The translations under genes were made by a program, and so were the position numbers. Shown piece by piece: positions 9,098 through 16,856 of a stretch of DNA of 64,000 nt. Each line of letters opens with the position of its first letter. Within the stretch, counting starts at the first letter, position 1. The DNA lies in contig NZ_VCEJ01000002.1 of the NCBI RefSeq assembly GCF_005860805.1, positions 1,968,375 to 2,032,374 of the forward strand, written 5' to 3'. The DNA comes from Dyadobacter luticola. Lineage in GTDB: Bacteria; Bacteroidota; Bacteroidia; Cytophagales; Spirosomataceae. Under the pieces are notes generated by a model that saw only the letters and a program-made list of their open reading frames with translations, did no database searches and was not told the origin of the DNA.

Positions 9098-9719
9098 TTG
9101 TAACTGTCGATTTAAATAAACTTTTCAGGTGTTGGCTAAGTTTGCGTTTGAGATATCGCTGGAAGTCCTCCTCGCTCATGGATTCCAGGTTGTTGATTTT
9201 CTTGTAAAAATCCTGCGTTGCGATGGCATAATTAATCGTGCCATATAATGTGGTGGACATCAGCCCCATATCGATATTTTTCCGGAAAACCCCGGCGTCC
9301 TGCCCCTCGTTGATCAGCCGCTGCATTAGCTCCATATTCCGGAGTTTCAAGCTTAAAATGTATTCGGAAATGATGGGTGTGCGCTCGGAAGAAAGCTGCT
9401 CGCGCAGCATAATGTTATGGAAGCATTGATTTCCCATCAATCTGTCTATCACGCTGTCGATCAAAATGTTGATCTTTTGCATCGGTACCAGGTCCTCATC
9501 CATCAGCAAGGTTTCGAGCCTGGATCTTGACTGGTTCATCCGGAGCTGGAAAAGCGCTTCGATCAGCTTTTCCTTCGAACCGAAATAGTAGGAAATCATC
9601 GAAACATTCACGTCAGCTTCCTGCGCAATGTCCCGCACCGAAGTTCCTGCAAAACCCTTCTGAGCAAATAACTGCTCCGCGACCTCTATAATTTGCAATT
9701 GTTTGGCGTTGTATTCCAT
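9075..9719 (-). CDS. TetR/AcrR-family transcriptional regulator of the efflux operon
   Basis: A 214-residue regulator with the N-terminal TetR helix-turn-helix (residues about 8-55: QIIEVAEQLFAQKGFAGTSV, then DVNVSMISYYFGSKEKLIEA) and an all-helical ligand-binding C-terminal domain ending near the HLKSLFKS tail. It is the first gene of the leftward efflux operon. A 39-bp palindrome overlaps its promoter 79-117 bp upstream, so autorepression with induction by a pump substrate is the likely control. The ligand is unknown. Confidence 0.92.
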   Translation of the reverse strand: MEYNAKQLQIIEVAEQLFAQKGFAGTSVRDIAQEADVNVSMISYYFGSKEKLIEALFQLRMNQSRSRLETLLMDEDLVPMQKINILIDSVIDRLMGNQCFHNIMLREQLSSERTPIISEYILSLKLRNMELMQRLINEGQDAGVFRKNIDMGLMSTTLYGTINYAIATQDFYKKINNLESMSEEDFQRYLKRKLSQHLKSLFKSTVTNEHRIES

Positions 9720-9771
9720 TTAACCTTCTCATTAACAGTTATCTTTTTTTCGTTTTTTGTTAATGACAATG

Positions 9772-9802
9772 CAAAAGTAAAATACCCTAAAACAAAAATC
9801 AA
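9772..9802 (-). promoter_or_regulatory. Promoter of the tetR efflux operon
   Basis: On the minus strand a perfect Bacteroidota -7 box TACTTTTG (TAnnTTTG; plus-strand 9772-9779) lies 20 bases from a TTG -33 element (plus-strand CAA at 9800-9802). The predicted start of transcription is near 9765, about 45 bases before the tetR ATG. The -33 element falls inside the operator's distal arm. Confidence 0.65.
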
Positions 9803-9836
9803 ACGTTTGTTTGATTTAATTAAACAAACGTTTGAT
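9798..9836. promoter_or_regulatory. 39-bp palindromic TetR operator
   Basis: Perfect inverted repeat: 15-base arm ATCAAACGTTTGTTT at 9798-9812, 9-base spacer, and its exact complement at 9822-9836. Each arm contains its own palindrome CAAACGTTTG (9800-9809 and 9826-9835), with centres 26 bp apart, which suits two TetR dimers on nearly the same face of the helix. It covers the -33 region of the tetR operon. Confidence 0.8.
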
Positions 9837-9928
9837 CCGTAGAAGTATTTATTGGATAAGTACCATTAAAATTTTTTAATGTCCGAAAATGTAGACACCA
9901 GAGGAAATCGGAAGGAAGTTGCTTGTGT

Positions 9929-10513
9929 CTATTTTACGCGGTCAGGATTCTCACTGACGAACGCACCCCAGCCGCCCTTCTTGGCTTTTTTGGCTGTGCC
10001 GGTTGAAGAAGCTGCCGGAGAATTGGCGTGGTATTGATGGCAAATCGCGATGGCAATGCCGTCGGTAGCATCCATAAATTCGCGGCTCAGCTCCATTTTC
10101 AGGATCTTTTCTAGCATGTAGGCAACCTGCTCTTTGGAAGCATTTCCACTTCCCGTCACAGATTGTTTTACTTTCTTGGGGGAGTATTCGACGATCGGAA
10201 TGTTGCGGGACAATGCGGCGGCCATCGCTACCCCCTGCGCCCGGCCAAGTTTCAGCATCGATTGTGCATTTTTGCCGTAGAACGGATCCTCAATCGCCAT
10301 TTCATCCGGCAGGTAGTCTTCGATGAGCTGCGTCAGACGCTCAAAGATTTTCTTTAACTTCAATTCGTGGCTGCTATATTTGCTCAGATGAATCACACCG
10401 TACTGAACAAGGGTAATTTCCTGACCTCTTACCGAGATCACGCCGTACCCCATCACCTGCGTACCGGGGTCAACTCCAATAATCACCTTCTCGGAAATCT
10501 GCGTTTTGATCAT
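9929..10513 (-). CDS. ruvC: Crossover junction endodeoxyribonuclease RuvC
   Basis: A 194-residue Holliday-junction resolvase. The start is set at the ATG ending at 10513, giving MIKTQISEKVIIGVDPG; the frame is open 28 codons further upstream but that extension lies over the divergent gene and is not RuvC-like. The catalytic acidic residues are visible: Asp in IIGVDPGTQVMGYG, Glu in MAIEDPFYGKNAQSM, and the C-terminal pair in FMDATDGIAIAICHQ. The protein cuts four-way junctions made during recombination, normally with RuvAB, which are not in this window. The C-terminal 35 residues are a basic, Ala-rich tail. Confidence 0.95.
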   Translation of the reverse strand: MIKTQISEKVIIGVDPGTQVMGYGVISVRGQEITLVQYGVIHLSKYSSHELKLKKIFERLTQLIEDYLPDEMAIEDPFYGKNAQSMLKLGRAQGVAMAAALSRNIPIVEYSPKKVKQSVTGSGNASKEQVAYMLEKILKMELSREFMDATDGIAIAICHQYHANSPAASSTGTAKKAKKGGWGAFVSENPDRVK

Positions 10514-11516
10514 GGTGCAAGATAACGAACTCTCCCCGCCAAAAGAAAAATCAAGCCGCCGTAACCTGCTCTGGGCAGCCAAGCTGATCATCACCATCCT
10601 GATCCTGGCCTACATTTACCGCACATTCCAAAATGAGCAAAAAGGCGTCGGGGATATCAGTAAAGTTTTGCTTAACCTTTTTTCTCTCAATCATTTACCG
10701 AAAATCATAGCTGTTCTGCTCCTCGTCCCCGTCAACTGGGCGCTGGAAAGCCTGAAATGGAAAACGCTGGCCCAAAAAGTGATGGAACTCAGCTTCTGGG
10801 ACGCTTTCCGCGGTACATTAACCGGCCTGGCGGTGGGTGTAGCAGTACCCGCGCAGCTAGGCGACACCATCGGTCGCATCGCTTCATTAAAATCCGACCG
10901 GCGACTCGAAGCGATTGGCGCTGCGCTGATTTCCAACGGTATACAGTTTTACGTTTCCGTTTTCTTCGGCGCGCTTGGCTGGATGCAGGTAAGGGAGCAG
11001 CTCAACATTCCGACAGTTACCAAACAAGTTTTAGACATTTTACTCATCATCATCCTGATCCTGGGTGCGCTCGCCACACTTTTCCGAAAACCTTTAACCG
11101 ACTGGCATCCCACAAAACCCATTTTTATCACAATCCACTCCTATCTCCGAATAGCGGGCAGCTACACCCCGGCTGAGATCGGCTTATCCGCTTTATTCGG
11201 CGCATTGCGGTACCTCGTTTTTCTGACGCAGTTCATACTCATCCTCTCACTTTTCGATTTTTCAGTGAGCATGATCGACCAGTTCGCCTGCGTTTCGCTG
11301 ATTTTTTTGGCAAAAACATTGATACCGGCCGTCAATGTGCTTGGTGATTTGGGTTTACGGGAATTCACCGCGCTGGTCGTTTTTGCATCGTTTAATTTAC
11401 CTCCCGAAAAGATCATCGCCGCCACTTTTCTGGTGTGGATCATCAATGTACTCGGACCTATCCTGATTGGCATTTTTCTGATCTGGAAGTACAAATGGAA
11501 ACAGATCAGATTATGA
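10512..11516 (+). CDS. UPF0104/lysylphosphatidylglycerol synthase TM-region family membrane protein
   Basis: A 334-residue inner-membrane protein with about eight hydrophobic helices. It carries the family's conserved segments: NWALESLKWKTL near helix 2, GDTIGRIASLK after helix 3, and the C-terminal GDLGLREFTALVVF motif. It corresponds to the membrane part of MprF-like proteins without the aminoacyl-transferase domain, a family (YbhN-like) often implicated in lipid flipping but with varied or unknown substrates. The ATG start at 10512 overlaps the divergent ruvC start codon. The gene ends in an ATGA overlap with the glycosyltransferase, so the two are coupled and may act together on a glycolipid (inference). 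Confidence 0.85.
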   Translation: MVQDNELSPPKEKSSRRNLLWAAKLIITILILAYIYRTFQNEQKGVGDISKVLLNLFSLNHLPKIIAVLLLVPVNWALESLKWKTLAQKVMELSFWDAFRGTLTGLAVGVAVPAQLGDTIGRIASLKSDRRLEAIGAALISNGIQFYVSVFFGALGWMQVREQLNIPTVTKQVLDILLIIILILGALATLFRKPLTDWHPTKPIFITIHSYLRIAGSYTPAEIGLSALFGALRYLVFLTQFILILSLFDFSVSMIDQFACVSLIFLAKTLIPAVNVLGDLGLREFTALVVFASFNLPPEKIIAATFLVWIINVLGPILIGIFLIWKYKWKQIRL

Positions 11517-12637
11517 GCATTTGGATCTGCATTCTTATCGGCAGCTACGCCATTTTTACCTTGGCCCTCACTTTTTTATGGGTTAAAATAAAACCGGCGC
11601 CGGGAAATAGCGACCTATCCGGCGTCAGCTTTACAGTGATTATTCCGGTACGGAACGAAGCTGAAAACATTGGCGCACTGCTCGAAGATCTAGCCAATCA
11701 GACATTTCCGAATAAACAATTCGAAGTACTGGTCATGGATGACAGCTCCACAGATTCCACGCGAGAAGTGGTTAATGACGTCATTTCCAGGACACATTGC
11801 GACATTAAGCTCATCGCCCTGCCCAACATTCCCACCACGTCACCGAAGAAACGCGCCATCGAAACCGCGATCCAGCAGGCAAAAGGAAATCTGATCGTCA
11901 CCACGGATGGCGATTGCCGAGTAAAACCGGGCTGGCTGCACGCAATCGCCAATTTTTATATGGAAACCGGCGCAAAACTGATCAGCGCTCCGGTCACTTT
12001 TTCCTCCGAAAAAACCTGGACAGACCATTTACAAATCGTTGAATTCGCCAGCCTGATCGGCAGCGGCGCCAGCGCAATTTCAGCGGGATATCCGTCCATG
12101 TGCAACGGCGCAAATCTGACTTATCAAAAAGAAGTTTTTTTCGAGGTCAATGGTTTTGAAGGCGTCAGGCACATTGCCTCGGGCGACGATGAATTTCTGA
12201 TGCATAAAGTAGCAGCACGTTTTCCGGGTGGCGTGAAATTCCTAAAAGACGCGGACGCCGTCGTAAGTACCGGCGCACACGACAATTGGGCGTCGTTTTT
12301 CCGGCAGCGAAAACGCTGGGCGAGCAAGTGGAAACATTACAAAAGCCGCACGCCGCTTATACTCGCGCTCTACATTTTCCTATGCAATTTTACACTTCTT
12401 TTGAGCGGAATCCTCTGGCTGTCAGGGTTTTTATCATTTAACTCCCTCCTGCTGATTATTGCGCTTAAATGCGTCCCCGAGTGGTTTTTCCTGGGCAGTG
12501 TTTTGAGTTTTCTGCAAAAACCCAGATCTATCTTCTACATTCCGGTCACGCAAATTTTCTATCCCCTATATGTCTGCTTTTTCGGTCTAGCTGCACAAAA
12601 GCCTGAGTATGAATGGAAAGGCCGCAAGCTGGTTTGA
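11513..12637 (+). CDS. Membrane-associated family 2 glycosyltransferase
   Basis: A 374-residue protein starting at the ATG that overlaps the upstream stop (ATGA); an ATG at 11495 is in frame but less likely. An N-terminal transmembrane helix is followed by a GT-A domain: FTVIIPVRNEAENI (nucleotide binding), VMDDSSTDST, TTDGDCRVKPGW (DxD-like), ASGDDEFLMHK and the RQRKRWASKWKHY motif (QxxRW-like). Two or three C-terminal membrane helices follow. The arrangement resembles processive or lipid-linked transferases of the cellulose-synthase-like group. With the coupled UPF0104 protein it may build or place a glycolipid; donor and acceptor are unknown. Confidence 0.87.
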   Translation: MSIWICILIGSYAIFTLALTFLWVKIKPAPGNSDLSGVSFTVIIPVRNEAENIGALLEDLANQTFPNKQFEVLVMDDSSTDSTREVVNDVISRTHCDIKLIALPNIPTTSPKKRAIETAIQQAKGNLIVTTDGDCRVKPGWLHAIANFYMETGAKLISAPVTFSSEKTWTDHLQIVEFASLIGSGASAISAGYPSMCNGANLTYQKEVFFEVNGFEGVRHIASGDDEFLMHKVAARFPGGVKFLKDADAVVSTGAHDNWASFFRQRKRWASKWKHYKSRTPLILALYIFLCNFTLLLSGILWLSGFLSFNSLLLIIALKCVPEWFFLGSVLSFLQKPRSIFYIPVTQIFYPLYVCFFGLAAQKPEYEWKGRKLV

Positions 12638-12649
12638 CTGTCCGGAACA

Positions 12650-12681
12650 AAAAAATTGCCCGCAAACTTTGCAGGCATTTT
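12650..12681 (-). terminator. Convergent intrinsic terminator
   Basis: Read leftward, TGCCTGCAA and TTGCGGGCA pair as a 9-bp stem with one G-U pair (12657-12677), followed by a run of seven T. It should end the choice-of-anchor A transcript; read rightward the same hairpin has one C-A mismatch and a weaker T tract, and may also stop the glycosyltransferase transcript. Confidence 0.65.
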
Positions 12682-12712
12682 AAGAGTCACATAACGCTAT
12701 ATAAGATCAAAC

Positions 12713-14815
12713 TTATTTTTTGAGCAACTTGGAAGAATATTTTCCTTCCTCGTTGACGACATTCACAATGTAAAGTCCCTGGGTAAAAGCCTGCACATTC
12801 ACGGTCAGCTCGGTTTCATTTTTGCCTGGGTTTGCCTGGAAAACCTGCTTACCCGCCTGGGAGAATATTTCCACTTTTTTCAGCGGCGAGAAGCTTTTTA
12901 CATTTACCTGGTCCTGGGTTGGATTTGGGTAAAAATCCACCACGAGGCGGCTCTCGCAAGTTCCGGCATCCACGCTGCGGATTGCGCTATATTCAAACCT
13001 CCCATCAGTATCAACTTGTTGCAGACGATAGTAGTAAGTTTTCGCGGCCACGGTTTCCGATCCGAAAGGAGAGTCAGCAAAACTGTACTGGCTTTGCGCC
13101 GGGTTGTAATCCACCTGCGTCAGCAGGCTGAATGTTCTTGCATCCGACGAACGTTCCACAACAAAGTGCGAGAAATCTTTCGCTTCCGTCACCGCCCATT
13201 TCAGGTTCACATCACAATTTTTCTTTTCAGCAGTGAAATTGGCCAATGTTACCGGTAATGTGTTGCCCGGAGGAGGACTCGTGTAGCAGCTGCCGGCCGA
13301 TTCGGGATATGTAATGCTGATGGTTTTCCATGGATCCACCGTTAACCGGATGGTTGCGCCGGCATTTTTCAACGAACTGAAACGGTCAACCACTTCCACC
13401 CATTTGCCGCCCTGCTTCTCCCATCCCGGCCACGCTGTACCGCTTCCGTCGCTGCCGATCGCCGCGCCAGGGAACAAAATGCTTCCGGTCAGCTCCTGAT
13501 TATTGTCTTCCTGGATCACTTTTCCCTCAGAATCAATCCATTCGATTTTCGCCTTCTTGCCTTTCACATCGTAATTGGGAGTAATCGTATAGTCCAGGTA
13601 AGGCGCATTTTTGAAGCATTTCGAGTTTGCTACCACCTCGATCGCATTTTCAACCGGTTTGGTCACAGTGGGGATAAATGGCCAAAAGTGGATTTCATGA
13701 CCGTCGTGATCGAAGGATTTTGCGATAACCTGACCATTCAGGTTTCCATTATTTTTCTTGAAAACATCCGCTTGTGGCGCCAGAATTGAACCGAAGATCA
13801 CATTGCCTTTCAAAGTCAGCGACTTGGTAGCGTCAGGAAAGTTGTAAACAATGTAAGATGCCTTTGGATCGTCCAGACCGCCTACATTTGGGAATTTCAG
13901 ATCGCTGTTTCCGCCATTATTTGCGCATAAAGTCGGGAAGTCAACAATATTGATAATGAGACCAAACTTACCGCCGGAATTAGCATATTGTGTGTCCGTT
14001 GTACCCAGAGAAGGTCCGGAAGGCACATTTTTGAAATTGATATTATTAATGCTATTCCAAACCGCAGCCGAAACCGTCAGCACATTGATGGCATTTGGAT
14101 CCACTTGAATCACCGGGTTTTGGTCGAAAATACCTGTCGTCAGGTAAGGCCCCACTTCTGCGCCGGGGATCGGCTGTCCATTTTCTTTCAGGATCGGCAG
14201 GTTGTCAGGAAGATCTTTCAACTGGCCTGACGCTTTGATCAGCTGGATAAATGCTGCGTCCACATCAATTTGTCCGGTGCCGGATCCAAAAACATTCTCA
14301 AATACCGGGTTGTTGGAAGGTCCAACCTTGTAGCCAGACTTGAAGCTGCTGACATTTGAATTAATAATAAAATTGGGATTGCTATCGAAACCGCCATTTG
14401 CATCCGTGATACGGATGGTCGATTCGGCACCATTGTTGTCTGTATACCAGACTTTTAAGTTTGTCAAGCCGGAGGTGTTCGGGGTACCATTTCCGATCTT
14501 GACGTAATTATTACCATCTACTTTCAGTGATCCGTTGTTCATCTTTACCCCGCCGCGTACAGCCAGGCCGATGGATACGCCGTCTACAAAATATACACCG
14601 TTGCTTTTATTGAATGTAATCTGATAATTTCCATTCTGGTACAAATTCCCTCCGACGGCCACGGGGCCTTCAATTTCGTTGGGAGCTACGGTAAGATCGC
14701 CTTTTGTGAAAATGTTAAATCCTAATGCGGGTGCGGTGGGGCTCTGAGCCTGAGCCTGATAAGTGCCTAGTACAGAGCAAGCAAGTGTGTAAAGCAGTAA
14801 AAATTTAGAGGACAT
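12713..14815 (-). CDS. Choice-of-anchor A family surface protein with T9SS sorting domain
   Basis: A 700-residue secreted protein. A signal peptide (residues 1-23, ending QAQA) precedes a large beta-helix-like choice-of-anchor A domain: LGFNIFTKGDLTVAPNEIEG, PVAVGGNLYQNGNY and, near residue 350, LKGNVIFGSILAPQAD and GQVIAKSF. A beta-sandwich region (LPVTLANFTAEKKNCDVNLKW) and a type A T9SS sorting domain (FYPNPTQDQVNV, GLYIVNVVNEEGK) end it. In other bacteria the same domain carries different wall anchors, hence the name; here the T9SS tail serves. A role in adhesion or matrix is plausible but unproved. A small hairpin (14822-14842) lies directly before the start codon. Confidence 0.85.
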   Translation of the reverse strand: MSSKFLLLYTLACSVLGTYQAQAQSPTAPALGFNIFTKGDLTVAPNEIEGPVAVGGNLYQNGNYQITFNKSNGVYFVDGVSIGLAVRGGVKMNNGSLKVDGNNYVKIGNGTPNTSGLTNLKVWYTDNNGAESTIRITDANGGFDSNPNFIINSNVSSFKSGYKVGPSNNPVFENVFGSGTGQIDVDAAFIQLIKASGQLKDLPDNLPILKENGQPIPGAEVGPYLTTGIFDQNPVIQVDPNAINVLTVSAAVWNSINNINFKNVPSGPSLGTTDTQYANSGGKFGLIINIVDFPTLCANNGGNSDLKFPNVGGLDDPKASYIVYNFPDATKSLTLKGNVIFGSILAPQADVFKKNNGNLNGQVIAKSFDHDGHEIHFWPFIPTVTKPVENAIEVVANSKCFKNAPYLDYTITPNYDVKGKKAKIEWIDSEGKVIQEDNNQELTGSILFPGAAIGSDGSGTAWPGWEKQGGKWVEVVDRFSSLKNAGATIRLTVDPWKTISITYPESAGSCYTSPPPGNTLPVTLANFTAEKKNCDVNLKWAVTEAKDFSHFVVERSSDARTFSLLTQVDYNPAQSQYSFADSPFGSETVAAKTYYYRLQQVDTDGRFEYSAIRSVDAGTCESRLVVDFYPNPTQDQVNVKSFSPLKKVEIFSQAGKQVFQANPGKNETELTVNVQAFTQGLYIVNVVNEEGKYSSKLLKK

Positions 14816-15196
14816 TGTCGAGTCGAGTTTTTATTTCTCGACGAAATTATGTCCCCTCAAAAAATTAGATATTCTTTTTGTGACCAGTTCTTGGAACTTT
14901 GGGGTAATAAAGGAAAAATCAGGGGTTATATGATTACCTAAATTGCACTAAATCAATATAGTACGCAGCAAAATCGGGAATTTCATCTAATATGTTTATC
15001 AAGAATATTTTATATCTGCAGTCAACTATTCTACAAAATACTCCGTAAAAACAGCACAGATACCGAATATTCTTGTACTCTTTCGACAGCGTCGCACCAA
15101 ATTCTTCCTTTAACCCAAATTTAACAAGAGAATTAAGGGCTATTAATCCAAGACGAAAAATTGAAGAATTTTAAGACAGAAAACGGCCTCCTACAA
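14816..15196. other. AT-rich intergenic region between the repressor and the surface protein gene
   Basis: This 381-bp gap holds no convincing ORF. Next to the surface-protein start is a hairpin (GTCGAG at 14822-14827 with CTCGAC at 14837-14842), and at 14886-14898 a short palindrome AGTTCTTGGAACT. No clear TAnnTTTG promoter and no clear terminator of the S24 regulator were found. Confidence 0.5.
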
Positions 15197-16015
15197 TTAT
15201 TTGGACGATGTACGGCCCCTGATTTCTTTGATCTCGTTCTGCATTTCCTGCAACATGCGCATCAACTGCTGCATATCGGACTGCGGCTCTGGCAACTCCT
15301 TGCTATGGAAACTGTAATACTCCCAAAGCTCGATCACCTCAGAAATAGGTACGGTGTAGGCAAAATATTGCTTGTTAAATGATTGCAGCAGCAATGTTCC
15401 GTCCTTATTAATCGTCACTTGCTTGAAAACAAAGTCCTGGTCCCCTTTTAAAATACAGATACACGGTGTTTCCGGCTTTAAAGAAGTCCAATCCTGCACG
15501 TATCGGGTAATAATGTCCGCGCCCTCAGGTACTGGCAGCATGGAATCACCTACTGTGGGAAACATCCTGAATGTGCCGTTTTTAGGAACCGTAGGCAAAT
15601 TAAACCTGGGTAAAGCGGAAAGAAACTCAGGATCGCTGTATCCCGAGCGGTACCCGGCTTTGGCGTGCACCGGCACATATTCAATGTTCTCATTCTCGTC
15701 CTTATCGACCGTAATCGCGAGCACGCGCACCTGGCTGCCTTTCATAAAAAGCTCGCTTCCATCCTCCAAGTCCTTGATTTTCTGTTCCGAAAGCTTGGTA
15801 AGATCGATTTTTAATATGCTGTCGATACTCATCCGGAAGAATTCGGAAAAGTTAATCAGGTCGTCGACGGTGGGATTGGCTGTCCTGCCGCTTTCATGCG
15901 CATTCAATTTTACCCTGCTGATACCGAGCTTTTCAGCCAATGCTTCCTGGCTGAGCCGTTGACGAAGACGAAGAAACTTAATGTTAACCGACCAAAATAT
16001 ATCCTGAGCGCCCAT
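15197..16015 (-). CDS. XRE-HTH/S24 LexA-like repressor
   Basis: A 272-residue regulator. Residues about 11-66 form a Cro/CI-type helix-turn-helix (LRLRQRLSQEALAEKLGISR, ESGRTANPTVDDL). The C-terminal half is an S24/LexA-type fold: hinge with HAKAGYRSGY, the nucleophile motif VGDSMLPVPEG (Ser after GD), and the CICILKGDQDFVFKQV strand where the catalytic Lys would sit. A coiled tail (MQQLMRMLQEMQNEIKEIRG) ends it. Proteins of this shape are phage-type repressors or chromosomal stress regulators; no phage genes are nearby, so it is probably a host regulator. A palindrome sits inside its own promoter, suggesting autorepression. Confidence 0.88.
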   Translation of the reverse strand: MGAQDIFWSVNIKFLRLRQRLSQEALAEKLGISRVKLNAHESGRTANPTVDDLINFSEFFRMSIDSILKIDLTKLSEQKIKDLEDGSELFMKGSQVRVLAITVDKDENENIEYVPVHAKAGYRSGYSDPEFLSALPRFNLPTVPKNGTFRMFPTVGDSMLPVPEGADIITRYVQDWTSLKPETPCICILKGDQDFVFKQVTINKDGTLLLQSFNKQYFAYTVPISEVIELWEYYSFHSKELPEPQSDMQQLMRMLQEMQNEIKEIRGRTSSK

Positions 16016-16035
16016 AATGTTGATATTTACAAAAT

Positions 16036-16068
16036 CAAATATAAGATATTTATAATATCAAAAATCAA
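16036..16068 (-). promoter_or_regulatory. Promoter and palindromic operator of the S24 repressor
   Basis: On the minus strand a perfect -7 box TATATTTG (plus 16036-16043) stands 22 bases from a TTG -33 element (plus CAA at 16066-16068). Between them is the inverted repeat GATATT-TAT-AATATC (16045-16059). A half-site with the same TGATATTTA core occurs at 16021-16029. Predicted transcription start is about 14 bases before the ATG. Confidence 0.55.
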
Positions 16069-16218
16069 AAGACAAAAATATTTTTTGCTTAAAATATTGC
16101 TTCTCATGCGTTTGTAGAATCCGCAGGGCATTAGTTTGACCTTTTGCGACGTTTTTTTGTTGTCAAATCAATGGCCGTCCTGCTCGTGCCGGTACGCTAA
16201 GCCCCAAACTCCTATTAT

Positions 16219-16749
16219 ATGAATGATCAGGTTGTACTTGTAGATGAAAATGACTTGGCTATCGGCCTGATGCCCAAGCTGGAAGCCCACCAAAAAGGTC
16301 TCCTGCACCGCGCATTTTCGGTTTTTATTTTCAATTCGAAAGGCGAAATGTTGCTTCAACAGCGTGCATTCGGCAAATATCACTCAGAGGGCTTATGGTC
16401 GAACACTTGCTGCAGCCATCCTTTTCCCGATGAACCGACCGAGGAAGGCGCTGTCAGACGATTGGCGGAAGAAATGGGCATACGTACCGATTTGCACTTT
16501 CTTTTTGCATTTCAATACTGTGCAGATCTGGAAAACGGGCTCACAGAAAATGAATATGACCATGTTTTTTGGGGAGTTTCGGATGCAATTCCAAACCTTG
16601 ACCCGCTGGAAGTGAGCGACTACCGTTATGTAGCAGCTGAAACTTTGAAAACGGATATGCAAGCACACCCGGAAAATTATACGGAGTGGTTTAAAATCTG
16701 TCTTGATGAAGTTTTATCAAAGATCGAGTCGCAAAAGTCGGGTTTGTAA
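16219..16749 (+). CDS. idi: Isopentenyl-diphosphate Delta-isomerase type I
   Basis: A 176-residue cytoplasmic enzyme interconverting isopentenyl and dimethylallyl diphosphate for isoprenoid synthesis. Nudix-fold signatures of type I IDI are present: HRAFSVFIFNSKGEMLLQQR, the catalytic Cys motif NTCCSHPFPDEP, the Nudix helix AVRRLAEEMGI, and the second catalytic Glu region ENEYDHVFWG. Length is normal for bacteria. It converges on the FAD oxidoreductase of the prenyl/polyketide operon next door, and its product is the precursor of the prenyl donor that the UbiA domain there would need. Confidence 0.96.
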   Translation: MNDQVVLVDENDLAIGLMPKLEAHQKGLLHRAFSVFIFNSKGEMLLQQRAFGKYHSEGLWSNTCCSHPFPDEPTEEGAVRRLAEEMGIRTDLHFLFAFQYCADLENGLTENEYDHVFWGVSDAIPNLDPLEVSDYRYVAAETLKTDMQAHPENYTEWFKICLDEVLSKIESQKSGL

Positions 16750-16856
16750 ATAGTTTGTCTGGGCAACATTCCTTTCATAAACATTCGTGACACTTTCCCT
16801 CCGATCAAACCACAAAAATTCCGGCTTTTACCCCAAATAGTTTGTAGAAGTCCATT

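Noticed and set aside
15197..16015. S24 repressor as a prophage marker
   Set aside because: No integrase, structural phage genes or attachment repeats lie in the surrounding region.
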